Source of the DNA: Rikenella sp031551865
GTDB lineage: Bacteria > Bacteroidota > Bacteroidia > Bacteroidales > Rikenellaceae
Assembly: GCA_031551865.1 (NCBI GenBank)
Contig: JAVBMY010000001.1
Location: 124,001 to 188,000, forward strand
DNA length: 64,000 nt
Direction: 5' to 3'
Positions 32,420 through 41,238 of the stretch are shown here, piece by piece (position 1 is the stretch's first letter; the number at the start of each line of letters is the position of its first letter). A program made the position numbers and the translations under genes. The notes under the pieces are model-generated. The model was not told the origin of the DNA, did not search any database, and was given only the letters and a program-made list of their open reading frames with translations.

Positions 32420-33466
32420 ATGAACATCGAACAACAAGTATGGGGCATGACCGCCGAAGGCCAGCCCGTGATCCTTTACACGATGACCAACGCCAGTGGC
32501 GCTTACGTCCGCCTCACCAACCTCGGGGCCACGATCGTGGCTGTGGGGGTTCCCGACCGCGACGGCCGTGTCGAAGACGTCGTGCTCGGCTACAAGGAGT
32601 GGCCGTCCTATCAGGGCGACGGCGCCGCCATGGGCAAAAGCGTCGGCCGCTACGCCAACCGCATCGCCAAGGGGCGCTTCGTCCTCGACGGCACGGAATA
32701 TCGCCTGGCCATCAATAACGGCCCCAACCACCTGCACGGCGGCCCCGCGGGCTTCGCCAACCGCGTGTGGGAGTCGCGCGTCGAAACCGACCGCGTGGTG
32801 TTCTCCTACCTGAGCGCCGACGGCGAGGAAGGCTATCCCGGCGAACTGACCGTCGAAGCCTGCTACGACTGGGACGACGAGTGTAACCTCGAAATTACCT
32901 ACTACGGCCGCGCCGAAGCCCCCACAATCCTCAACCTGACGAACCACGTCTACTTCAACCTCACGGGCGACGGTCAGGGCGACATCCTCGACCACACCCT
33001 GCAACTCCACTGCGCGAAATTCCTGCCCACCGACGAAACCGCCATCCCCAGCGGCGTGATGCAACCCGTGGCCGGAACCCCGATGGATTTCACAGAGCCC
33101 CACACTATCGGCGAGCGCATCCACGACAAATACCAGCAACTGATCATCGGCAAAGGCTACGACCATTGCTGGGTGATCGACGGCTACGCCAAAGGCAAAC
33201 TCAGTCCCGCAGGCGTGCTCGAAAGCCCCGCCACCGGCCGCCGCGTCGAAGTGTTCACCACACAGCCCGGCATCCAGGTCTACACCGGGAACTGGCTGAG
33301 CGGCTCGCCTGCCGGGAAACACGGCGACTATGAAGACCGCAGCGGCGTGGCCCTCGAATGCCAGTCGTTCCCCGACACCCCCAACAAGCCCCAATTCCCG
33401 AGCGCCGTGCTGCGCCCCGGCGAGACCTACGAGCAGAAAATCAGCTATAAGTTCTCGGCGAAATAA
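32420..33466 (+). CDS. galM: aldose 1-epimerase (galactose mutarotase)
   Basis: Interconverts the alpha and beta anomers of galactose or glucose, supplying alpha-galactose to galactokinase. The 348 residues are the normal size and no signal peptide is present, so it is cytosolic. Substrate-binding and catalytic motifs are in place: RYANRIAKGRF, the NHLHGG histidine, the second His in NLTNHVYFNL, and the general-base Glu in VALECQSFPD. It is the first gene of a loose galactose set with the transporter at 36027 and galK at 37615. A MITE-like element lies directly upstream. Confidence 0.95.
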   Translation: MNIEQQVWGMTAEGQPVILYTMTNASGAYVRLTNLGATIVAVGVPDRDGRVEDVVLGYKEWPSYQGDGAAMGKSVGRYANRIAKGRFVLDGTEYRLAINNGPNHLHGGPAGFANRVWESRVETDRVVFSYLSADGEEGYPGELTVEACYDWDDECNLEITYYGRAEAPTILNLTNHVYFNLTGDGQGDILDHTLQLHCAKFLPTDETAIPSGVMQPVAGTPMDFTEPHTIGERIHDKYQQLIIGKGYDHCWVIDGYAKGKLSPAGVLESPATGRRVEVFTTQPGIQVYTGNWLSGSPAGKHGDYEDRSGVALECQSFPDTPNKPQFPSAVLRPGETYEQKISYKFSAK

Positions 33467-33858
33467 AAGAGCGGGGAGGGGGCTTTGCTCCTTCCCCCTG
33501 TCACCCTTCAGCGTTTAGATCACCCAATGTGGATTTGAGTCCGCTTCGCGGCCTCCACCTCCTACTTGCTCGGCAATCCGAACAAGTTCGACTGCCCTCG
33601 CTGCGGGCGTCGGGCGCTCACGCACTACAAAAGTAGAAGTAGCAACCTAAAGCGGAGGATGGCCAAGGGGGTAGCCAGCCCCCCCTTGGATACGCTTTTG
33701 GCTACTTGTGGCTCGCCGCACAGGCGGATTGAGGAACAGATTTCGGTTCTTCCACAGAGGACAAGAAGCCCCCCTGCGAATGAAAAGATCCTTCGTTTCA
33801 CTCAGGATGACACACTAGAGAAAGCATAAATCCTAAAAATCCAATCAACCCGAACACA
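33467..33858 (+). repeat. gap with an inverted family B copy and other repeats
   Basis: No gene. On the minus strand 33602-33535 is a well-kept B repeat: hairpin GGCAGTCGAACTTGTTCGG...TTGCC, linker AGTAGGAGG, second stem CCGC/GCGG. At about 33660-33700 AAGGGGG and CCCCCCTTGG face each other. At 33786-33820 is a half copy of the GATCCTTCGTTTCACTCAGG repeat. Confidence 0.65.
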
Positions 33859-35625
33859 ATGAAAGACTGGTTCAAAAAGCTCGCCGGCGCCCTCGGCAAA
33901 ACCATCAAACACTCGCCCGTCGAGGCCGCCCTTTCACTCTTCTTCGCCGTATTCGCAGTCCTCTGTTTCGAAGAAGTAATCGAAGAAGACCGCGCCATCG
34001 GCCTGGCCCTCTTCCCCATCGCCCTGATCGTATCCTACCTGCTGAACAACTGGCTGGACGGGAGCGGCCCCCGGGCACGTTTCCGGTGGATTTACTACGT
34101 GTCGTTCGTCTTCGCGCTGCCGTTCCTGGCAGTCGACGACCTCGAAGAGTGGATCCCCACCGCCCCCTACTTCCTGACCCTGACCCTCAGTTTCCTCGCG
34201 CTATTCACCGCACCCTGGAAACGCGACAACAAATCGTTCATGTTCGAGCTGATCCTCAATGTCAAGAACGTGTTCGTATCTTGGTTGCTGATCGCCGTGG
34301 CCTTCGGGCTCACGATGGCTATCTACGCCACCGTCGTCTACGTGTTCCAGCTCGAATGGAGCGAACGCCTGATGGTGTACCTCGGCTCGCTGTTCGGGCT
34401 GATCCTGCTGCCCGTGACCTTCGTGACCGTCAGCCGCCTCGACCGCGAACGGGAGCCCAAGATCCGCACCTACCGCTTCGTCGACATCCTGCTCAACTAC
34501 ATCATCACCCCCGCGTTGCTGGCCTACACCCTCGTGCTGTACGCCTACTTCGTGAAGATCGCCGTGCAGTGGGAACTGCCCGCCGGAGGCCTCGCCTGGA
34601 TGATCTTCGCTTTCGGAATGCTCGCCGTGCTGGCCAAAGCCCTGCAACCTTTCCTCGGGAAACAGGTCTACGGCTGGTTCTTCGACAACTTCTGCTGGTT
34701 CGCCATCCCGGCGCTGCTGATGTTCTGGATCGGCACCGGCCACCGCTGCGCCGAATACGGACTGACCGAGTGGCGCATCTACCTGCTCATCTGCGGCGTG
34801 GTGATGACCGCCGGCGTGCTGATGTTCCTGCCAGGCGTGCGCAAAAAAGCCCGATACACCTATCTGCTGGCGCTGACCGCCGCACTTCCCGCCGTAGTGA
34901 CCTATATCCCCGGCATGCAGGCTAAAGATCTGGCCATGGCCTCGCAAGAGTTCCGCCTCGAAAACAACGCCCGCGCCCTGGGCCTCATGGATCCCGCGGG
35001 CCGCTTCATTCTCAGCAAGCGCCCCGACGCCGACACCGCCTACCGCGCCCAGTACAAGGCGTTGTACAACGCCTTCGAGTACGTATACTGGAAAACCGAC
35101 ACCGAAGAACTGCACGAACGCTACGGCGTGGGCTATCCCTCGGAACTGAAAGAGCAGGTATTCCCCGAAGCGCTTCAGGAGGCCGACTATTACTACGAGG
35201 GTTATACCGAAGCGTATGCGGACGCGCCCGAAGACTCTTACGTCTATGTCTACCTGACCGACAGCCCCGACCTCTCGTTCGACATCAGCGGATTCAGCCG
35301 CATGGGCAAGGTGGCCGAGTACGACGACTACGACTCGGACAACTACCGCTACGTGTTCGACAATATCAACGACATCCTGCAAATCCGGGACACCCACTCG
35401 GGCGAGGTGATCTTCGAGCAGAGCCTGCAAAGCATCCTCGACCAGCAGCTGCGCGACATCCCGTGGGGCGGGGAGGACGTCTCATCGCTCGAAGAGCACA
35501 GCAACCAGTTGCTGACCTACGACCGCGGCCCGGTGCGGGTGATCTTCCGCACGATGGACATACGCAAAGACGACGACGGCCTGCGCATCACCGACCTGTC
35601 GATCGAGTGTGTGCTGGTAAGATAG
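33859..35625 (+). CDS. DUF4153 family membrane protein
   Basis: A 588-residue inner-membrane protein. The first 355 residues hold about ten hydrophobic helices (for example AALSLFFAVFAVLCFEEV, WLLIAVAFGLTMAIYATVVY). The C-terminal 230 residues are soluble, acidic and rich in Tyr and Asp (YEGYTEAYADAPEDSYVYVY), probably outside the membrane. The layout fits DUF4153 proteins of Bacteroidota, whose job is unknown. It sits between galM and the sugar transporter, but gaps of about 400 nt on both sides argue against a single operon. Confidence 0.8.
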   Translation: MKDWFKKLAGALGKTIKHSPVEAALSLFFAVFAVLCFEEVIEEDRAIGLALFPIALIVSYLLNNWLDGSGPRARFRWIYYVSFVFALPFLAVDDLEEWIPTAPYFLTLTLSFLALFTAPWKRDNKSFMFELILNVKNVFVSWLLIAVAFGLTMAIYATVVYVFQLEWSERLMVYLGSLFGLILLPVTFVTVSRLDREREPKIRTYRFVDILLNYIITPALLAYTLVLYAYFVKIAVQWELPAGGLAWMIFAFGMLAVLAKALQPFLGKQVYGWFFDNFCWFAIPALLMFWIGTGHRCAEYGLTEWRIYLLICGVVMTAGVLMFLPGVRKKARYTYLLALTAALPAVVTYIPGMQAKDLAMASQEFRLENNARALGLMDPAGRFILSKRPDADTAYRAQYKALYNAFEYVYWKTDTEELHERYGVGYPSELKEQVFPEALQEADYYYEGYTEAYADAPEDSYVYVYLTDSPDLSFDISGFSRMGKVAEYDDYDSDNYRYVFDNINDILQIRDTHSGEVIFEQSLQSILDQQLRDIPWGGEDVSSLEEHSNQLLTYDRGPVRVIFRTMDIRKDDDGLRITDLSIECVLVR

Positions 35626-35659
35626 TTCCCCGTTGGAAAGTTAATAACCTGTAATAGCC

Positions 35660-35900
35660 CGACAAGAAAAGCGCCTCCGACACCGCGCCCACCCCACACA
35701 CCCCTCGGGGGTGGGCGCGTTCCTGAGCTTTTGAATGCCGCTGACATTCAAAAGTTCAGCCGGGCTTCTCTGCAACCGACACTGACAACGAGTGCAATAC
35801 AAGTTAACTTGTATTGTCGAGTGTCGAAGAGAAAAAGCCTCGAAGCAGATTTACCCTTCACGGAGAAATACGGCCCCTTCGGGGCCGCCGCAAAGCCCCG
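35660..35900 (+). repeat. gap with hairpins, a family B copy and a family A unit
   Basis: In order: a GCGCCCACC/GGTGGGCGC stem (35687-35721); CTTTTGAATG/CATTCAAAAG (35728-35753); a B-type palindrome CAATACAAGTTAACTTGTATTG (35795-35816) with a degraded purine linker; and an A unit GGAGAAATACGGCCCC with facing GGGGCCG (35862-35885). No gene in this gap. Confidence 0.6.
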
Positions 35901-35970
35901 CATCAACGCGAATCGACACACTGCAAAAACAAAAAGAACGCCCGGTGCGCACCGTCTGCCGGAAAAAACC

Positions 35971-35978
35971 TATATTTG
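35971..35978 (+). promoter_or_regulatory. -7 box TATATTTG for the sugar transporter
   Basis: A consensus TAnnTTTG element 48 nt before the ATG at 36027. The -33 region is unclear. Confidence 0.6.
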
Positions 35979-36026
35979 CTCAGGCAAATTTATTTTACCC
36001 ATTCACATAACCTTAACACTTTCATT

Positions 36027-37295
36027 ATGACCCAACAAAAGACTACCAACTACACAGGGCCATTCATCACGATGGTATTCCTGTTCTTCATCGTCGGTTT
36101 CCTGACCGTGGTGAACCAGCAGTTCCAGAAACCGCTGCAAGCCATCCTGCTCTCGGGCGACGCGCTTGAAAACATCAAGAATACGCTGGCTGTGATGATC
36201 ACCTTCTCGTGGTTCCTCTCGTACCCGATCTTCGGCGGTGTAGGCACCAAATTCGTGAACAAGCACGGCTACAAAGGCGCCCTGATCCGCGGCTTGATGA
36301 TCATGGTGGTCGGCTTGGCTATTTTCGAAGGTTCCGTGCTGTACGAAAAATTCGTGGGCGGCAACATCGCAGCCATCCCCGTATCGTATTTCATTTTCCT
36401 GCTCGGCTCGTTCATCGTGGGTGGCGGCGTGACCATCATGCAGGTGGTGATCAACCCCTACCTGGTGGCTTGTAAAGTGGGCAGCACCAGCGACGTGCAG
36501 CGCCAGAACATCGGCGGATCGGCCAACTCGATCGGTACCACTCTCGCCCCCTACTTTGTGGGCGGCGTGATCTTCGGCGGCCTGGCTACCGAAAAGATCG
36601 TGATCGACCAGCTCATTTGGCCGTTCGTGGGCCTGATGGCCGTGATCGCCCTGGTGACCTTTATCGTCAACAAACTCAACCTGCCGCACATCGAAGGCAC
36701 CACCAACGAAGGCGGCGGTAAACTCGAACGCTCGATCTGGTCGTTCCGTCACCTGGTACTCGGCGTGGTGGCCATCTTCGTCTATGTGGGCGTTGAGGTC
36801 TGCGTGGGCGCCAACATCGTGATGAGCGCCGGCTCGTTCGGCAGCGAATTCATCGAAACGGCCGCCACTATGGCTATGCTCTACTGGGGCGGTATGCTCG
36901 TGGGCCGTCTGATCGGCGCCGTGATTAGCAAGGTTTCGGCTAAAGTACAGTTGACCGTCACCTCGATTGCCGCAGGCGTACTCGTGGCGGCCGCCATGGC
37001 TACTTCAAACCCCTGGCTGCTGGTTGGTGTCGGGCTGTTCCACTCGGTGATGTGGCCCGCCACGTTCTCGCTGGCTGTCAAAGGCCTCGGCAAATACACC
37101 TCGGCCGGTTCCGGTGCGCTGATGATCGGCGTGCTTGGCGGCGGTGTGCTTCCGCTCGTACAAGGCGGTATGGCCGACTGGTTCGGCGGCGACTGGACCT
37201 GGACCTGGACCATCGTGATCGTCGGCGAAGTCTACCTGCTCTACTATGCGCTCGTCGGCAGCCGCATCCGCAAACAAGACCTGATCGCCGAATAA
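36027..37295 (+). CDS. glucose/galactose-type MFS transporter
   Basis: A 422-residue inner-membrane symporter with 12 predicted helices, of the FucP/GluP branch of the major facilitator family that moves hexoses with cations. Features include GPFITMVFLFFIVGFLTVVNQQ at helix one, NPYLVACK in helix five and WGGMLVGRLIGA in the second half. The ATG at 36027 is preferred to an earlier open start because the promoter lies at 35971. Its neighbours galM and galK suggest galactose or glucose as substrate. Long unstructured insertions are absent. Confidence 0.88.
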   Translation: MTQQKTTNYTGPFITMVFLFFIVGFLTVVNQQFQKPLQAILLSGDALENIKNTLAVMITFSWFLSYPIFGGVGTKFVNKHGYKGALIRGLMIMVVGLAIFEGSVLYEKFVGGNIAAIPVSYFIFLLGSFIVGGGVTIMQVVINPYLVACKVGSTSDVQRQNIGGSANSIGTTLAPYFVGGVIFGGLATEKIVIDQLIWPFVGLMAVIALVTFIVNKLNLPHIEGTTNEGGGKLERSIWSFRHLVLGVVAIFVYVGVEVCVGANIVMSAGSFGSEFIETAATMAMLYWGGMLVGRLIGAVISKVSAKVQLTVTSIAAGVLVAAAMATSNPWLLVGVGLFHSVMWPATFSLAVKGLGKYTSAGSGALMIGVLGGGVLPLVQGGMADWFGGDWTWTWTIVIVGEVYLLYYALVGSRIRKQDLIAE

Positions 37296-37315
37296 TTTCG
37301 CTGTGTTGCCCTCGC

Positions 37316-37580
37316 CGGGCGGGCGTTCTTTTCTTTAGAAAAGAACCAAAAGAATTTTTGTGGAAACTACGTTTCCCTCTTTAGCTCCTCGTTGCGGCGT
37401 AACGGCGCGTAGCACCTGATAATTTCTTAGGGAAAATTACTCCGAAAGCCGCAGGCTATCGAGTTAATTTTCCCTAAGAAATTATTAACCAATGCCTTCG
37501 GCATTGCGCCGCAACGCAAACCAAGGTAGGATGCGAAACATCCAGAAAAGTTTTTGTGCGCTTTTTACAAAAAGCGCGAT
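37316..37580 (+). repeat. composite hairpin element E, copy 1
   Basis: Begins with hairpin GTTCTTTTC/GAAAAGAAC, then CAAAAGAATTTTTGTGGAAAC. An outer stem CGTTGCGGCG/CGCCGCAACG encloses a perfect 20-bp hairpin (TAATTTCTTAGGGAAAATTA at 37422-37441 and its complement at 37467-37486). It ends GCAAACCAAGGTAGGATGCG, AAAAGTTTTTGTG and a GCGCTTTTT/AAAAAGCGC hairpin. Copy 2 is at 51596. It fills the 319-nt gap before galK. Confidence 0.65.
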
Positions 37581-37614
37581 ACCCTCAAGAATAACTCAAC
37601 TTAAAATCGAAAAG

Positions 37615-38769
37615 ATGGATACCCAAAAAATCAGAGCAAAATTCAAAGAACTCTACGGCACCACTGGCAGCGTCTACGCATCGCCCGGCCGGATCAACAT
37701 CATCGGCGAGCACACCGACTACAACGGCGGTTTCGTGCTTCCGGGGGCCGTCGACAAAGGCATGGTGGCCGAGATCATCCTCAACGGCACCGACAAAGTG
37801 CGCGCCTACGCCCTCGACCTGGGCGAAAGTTCCGAGTTCGGCCTCACCGAAGCCGACGCCCCCACCGAACACTGGGCCAAATACATCTTCGGCATCTGCC
37901 GCGAATTGACCAAACGCGGCGCCACCATCAAAGGCTTCGACACCGTATTCTCGGGCGATGTTCCGCTCGGCGCCGGTATGTCGTCGTCGGCCGCCCTCGA
38001 AAGCACCTACGCCTGGGCGCTGAACGAAATGCTCTCGCTCGGTTTCGACCGCATGGAGCTGGCCCGCGCCGGCCAATCGACCGAGCACAACTACGTGGGC
38101 GTGAAGTGCGGCATCATGGACCAGTTCGCCTCGCTGCACGGCAAGGCCGGGCACCTGATGCGCCTCGACTGCAAAACCGGCGAATTCACCTACGTGCCCT
38201 TCGATCCCGAGCCCCACGGCTACAAAGTGGTGCTGGTGGACACCTGCGTGAAACACGAACTCGTAGGTTCGCCCTACAACCGCCGCCGCGAATCGTGCGA
38301 ACGCGCCGTCAAGGCCATCCAGGAGAAACACCCCGAAGTGGAATTCCTGCGCGACTCCAAAGTCGAGTGGCTCGAAGAAGTGATCGGCAAAATCACCCAG
38401 GAAGACTACATCCGCGCCCTGTACGCTATCGAAGAGGTCGACCGCCTGCTCACCGCCTGCGCCGCCCTCGAAAAGAACGACTACGAAACCGTGGGCCGCA
38501 AAATGTACGGCACCCACATCGGCATGAGCGTGCTCTACGAAGTGTCGTGCGAAGAGCTCGACTTTGTCAACGAAGTGGCCAAGGAGTGCGGCGTAACCGG
38601 TTCGCGCGTGATGGGCGGCGGCTTCGGCGGCTGCACGATCAACATTGTGGCCACGCCCAAGTACGACAACTTCGTCGCCACCGTACAGAAGAAATACAAA
38701 GAGAAATTCGGCATCGACTGCAAGATCTACCCCGTGGTGATCTCCGACGGCGCCCGCCGGATCGAATAA
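37615..38769 (+). CDS. galK: galactokinase
   Basis: Phosphorylates alpha-galactose to galactose 1-phosphate, the first step of the Leloir pathway. The 384 residues contain the family signature ASPGRINIIGEHTDYNGG, the ATP-binding GHMP motif in PLGAGMSSSAALE, and the late motif RVMGGGFGGCTI. The ATG at 37615 gives MDTQKIRAKFKELYG; longer open starts run back into repeat sequence and are rejected. galT and galE are not in this window. A clear terminator lies about 145 nt downstream. Confidence 0.96.
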   Translation: MDTQKIRAKFKELYGTTGSVYASPGRINIIGEHTDYNGGFVLPGAVDKGMVAEIILNGTDKVRAYALDLGESSEFGLTEADAPTEHWAKYIFGICRELTKRGATIKGFDTVFSGDVPLGAGMSSSAALESTYAWALNEMLSLGFDRMELARAGQSTEHNYVGVKCGIMDQFASLHGKAGHLMRLDCKTGEFTYVPFDPEPHGYKVVLVDTCVKHELVGSPYNRRRESCERAVKAIQEKHPEVEFLRDSKVEWLEEVIGKITQEDYIRALYAIEEVDRLLTACAALEKNDYETVGRKMYGTHIGMSVLYEVSCEELDFVNEVAKECGVTGSRVMGGGFGGCTINIVATPKYDNFVATVQKKYKEKFGIDCKIYPVVISDGARRIE

Positions 38770-38915
38770 CCCCGGCGGCCAGGGGTGCCGGATTGCGAAC
38801 GAGCCGGAACACAGGACCCCGGCAAGAACAGTCCATACTCTTCAAAACCGGAAGACCGGATGTGCGGCAGGGCTTCCTGCCAATCACACGCCGTCCGGCC
38901 CGCATCCTCAAAAAT

Positions 38916-38948
38916 GCGGGGCAGCTATAGGCCGCCCCGCATTTTTTT
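38916..38948 (+). terminator. Rho-independent terminator
   Basis: Stem GCGGGGC/GCCCCGC, 11-nt loop, then ATTTTTTT. It ends galK transcription and lies just before the POT gene promoter. Confidence 0.8.
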
Positions 38949-38949
38949 A

Positions 38950-38957
38950 TACCTTTG
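38950..38957 (+). promoter_or_regulatory. -7 box TACCTTTG for the POT transporter
   Basis: A TAnnTTTG match 87 nt before the ATG at 39045. Confidence 0.5.
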
Positions 38958-39044
38958 CCGAAACCGGTATTTTGCCGGAACCGGAATGCGGCCCCTGCGG
39001 CGTATCCCCGCGAACCACAAACTAACCTTCAAAACCCGGAACCT

Positions 39045-41165
39045 ATGCTAAAAGGACAACCCAAAGGCCTCTTTGTGCTTGCTCTTGCCAATATGGGCGA
39101 GCGCTTCGGCTACTACACGATGCTTGCGATCTTCGTGCTCTACATGCAGGCAAAATTCGGCTTCACCTCCGACACCACCTCGACCATCTTCGGCGTATTC
39201 CTGAGCATGGTCTACTTCCTGCCCCTGTTCGGCGGCCTGCTGGCCGACAAAGTGCTCGGCTACGGCAAGACCATCGCCCTGGGGATCGTGATCATGTTCG
39301 CGGGCTACTTCTGCCTCGCCATCCCCACCGGCACGGGCACCGGCGCCAAAGTCGCCATGATCGGCTCGCTGGCCCTGATATCGATCGGTACCGGCTGCTT
39401 CAAAGGTAACCTGCAGGCCCTCGTGGGAAACATGTACGACGACCCGAAATACAGCGCCAAACGCGACATGGCTTTCAGCATATTCTACATGTGCATCAAC
39501 ATCGGCGCTTTCTTCGCCCCCTCGGCCGCCGACGCGGTGACCGACTACTTTATGGGCAAGGACGGCTATACCTACAACTCGAACGTATCGGCCATGTACC
39601 ACCAATCGAAACGTGCCGAGATCAAACCCGAAGCCTACGTCAACTTCGCCCGCCTGGCCGGCGTGACCAGCCACGGCAACACCCTCGTGCTGAACCCCGA
39701 AGCACTGGCTGCCCAGAACGCCGCTCAGGGCGACTCGCTGACCCCCACCGTGGCCTCGCTCTACGGCGGTATGCTGAGTGCCGACGAAGTGATGAAAGCC
39801 GACCTGGCCCTCGACTCGGTTATCGCCGCCCGCTACGCCTATGTAGCCGGATCGGCTCCGGTGAACGTGCCCGCGATCAAGACCGGCATCCTGAGCAACC
39901 TTGCGCCCGCCGCCGACACCGTGGGCCTGCGTGCCGCCCTCGAAACCATCGGCAACCAATCGCTCGCCGCCCTGGGCACGGCCCCCGCGGTCGACAAAAA
40001 GACCGGCGAAGTACTCCCCTCGCTCGAATTCCCCAAACGCGACACTACCGCCGCCCAGAAAGTCAACGCGCTGCTCGCCGCCGCCACCAACAACCAGCTG
40101 ATCGGCGCCATCGACCGCACCCAGCTCGAAACCTTCGGTGCCAGTTACGTCGTCTCGCTCAGCCAGTCGTACAACTACGGTTTCGGCGTGGCCTGCATCT
40201 CGCTCATCATCTCGATGCTGATCTTCCTCGGCTTCCGCAAATACTACAAAGCCGCCGACAAGACCGAAAAACAGAAAGCCAAAGAAAAAAGCGCCGACGT
40301 GGTGGAACTCACCGCCGCGCAGGTCAAAGAACGCATGGTGGCCCTCGGGCTGATTTTCGCCGTGGTGATCTTCTTCTGGATGTCGTTCCACCAGAACGGC
40401 CTTACGATGACATACTTCGCGCGCGACTACACCAAGACCGCCGTGAGCGGATTCGAACGCTTCGGTTTCTCGTTGCTCACCCTGTTGCCTTTCGCCGTGG
40501 CTTTCTACGGACTGCTCAATATCTTCCAGTCGAAAACCTCGCGCGGTAAAGTCTCGGGCACCATCGTCATGATCGTCGGAGCCGTGTGCGCCTGGTGGGC
40601 CTACAGCACCCGTCCCGATGTGATGAACATCACCCCGCAGATCTTCCAGCAGTTCAACGCCTACTTCATCGTCGTGCTGACCCCGGTGGCCGTGGCCTTC
40701 TTCGCCGCCCTCAACAAACGCGGCAAAGAACCCACCGCCCCCCGCAAGATCGGCTACGGGATGGTGATCGCCGGGCTGGCCTTCGTGCTGCTGGCCTTCG
40801 GGTCGTTCGGCCTGCCCACCCCGCACGCTGTCGAAAACATGGGCGGCCTCGAAGAAGCCGGCCGCGTATCGGTCAACTGGCTCATCTCGACCTATTTCAT
40901 CCTCACCATCGCCGAGCTGTTCCTCAGCCCCATGGGTATTTCGTTCGTGTCGAAAGTGGCCCCGCCCAAATACAAAGGGCTCGCCCAAGGCGGCTGGCTT
41001 GCCGCCACCGCTATCGGGAACTACCTGGTGGCCATCATCGGATACCTCTGGGGCGGCCTCCCGCTGTGGATCGTCTGGGGTGTGCTCGTGGTATGCTGCG
41101 CCCTCTCGGCCCTGTTCCTGTTCAGCGTGATGAAGAAACTCGAACGCGCCACCAACAACGCGTAA
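39045..41165 (+). CDS. POT family peptide transporter with a large insertion
   Basis: A 706-residue inner-membrane proton-coupled di/tripeptide transporter. The first helix carries NMGERFGYY, a variant of the POT motif ExxERFxYY in which the first Glu is Asn. The second motif is GTGCFKGNLQALVG. About 190 mostly hydrophilic residues (roughly 170-370) interrupt the membrane part after helix five, followed by seven or so more helices. The insertion is rich in Ala, Asn and Thr and probably lies outside the membrane. The motif change may alter proton coupling. Substrate choice is not deducible. Confidence 0.88.
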   Translation: MLKGQPKGLFVLALANMGERFGYYTMLAIFVLYMQAKFGFTSDTTSTIFGVFLSMVYFLPLFGGLLADKVLGYGKTIALGIVIMFAGYFCLAIPTGTGTGAKVAMIGSLALISIGTGCFKGNLQALVGNMYDDPKYSAKRDMAFSIFYMCINIGAFFAPSAADAVTDYFMGKDGYTYNSNVSAMYHQSKRAEIKPEAYVNFARLAGVTSHGNTLVLNPEALAAQNAAQGDSLTPTVASLYGGMLSADEVMKADLALDSVIAARYAYVAGSAPVNVPAIKTGILSNLAPAADTVGLRAALETIGNQSLAALGTAPAVDKKTGEVLPSLEFPKRDTTAAQKVNALLAAATNNQLIGAIDRTQLETFGASYVVSLSQSYNYGFGVACISLIISMLIFLGFRKYYKAADKTEKQKAKEKSADVVELTAAQVKERMVALGLIFAVVIFFWMSFHQNGLTMTYFARDYTKTAVSGFERFGFSLLTLLPFAVAFYGLLNIFQSKTSRGKVSGTIVMIVGAVCAWWAYSTRPDVMNITPQIFQQFNAYFIVVLTPVAVAFFAALNKRGKEPTAPRKIGYGMVIAGLAFVLLAFGSFGLPTPHAVENMGGLEEAGRVSVNWLISTYFILTIAELFLSPMGISFVSKVAPPKYKGLAQGGWLAATAIGNYLVAIIGYLWGGLPLWIVWGVLVVCCALSALFLFSVMKKLERATNNA

Positions 41166-41186
41166 CCCTTACCCACATGAATCAGA

Positions 41187-41226
41187 CAAAGGGGTGCGGC
41201 ACTGCGAAAGTGTTGCACCCCCTTTG
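41187..41226 (+). terminator. hairpin, probable terminator
   Basis: CAAAGGGGTGCGGCACT faces AGTGTTGCACCCCCTTTG with a 3-nt loop. The T run is weak. It lies between the POT gene and murF. Confidence 0.6.
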
Positions 41227-41238
41227 CTTAGACCGGCC

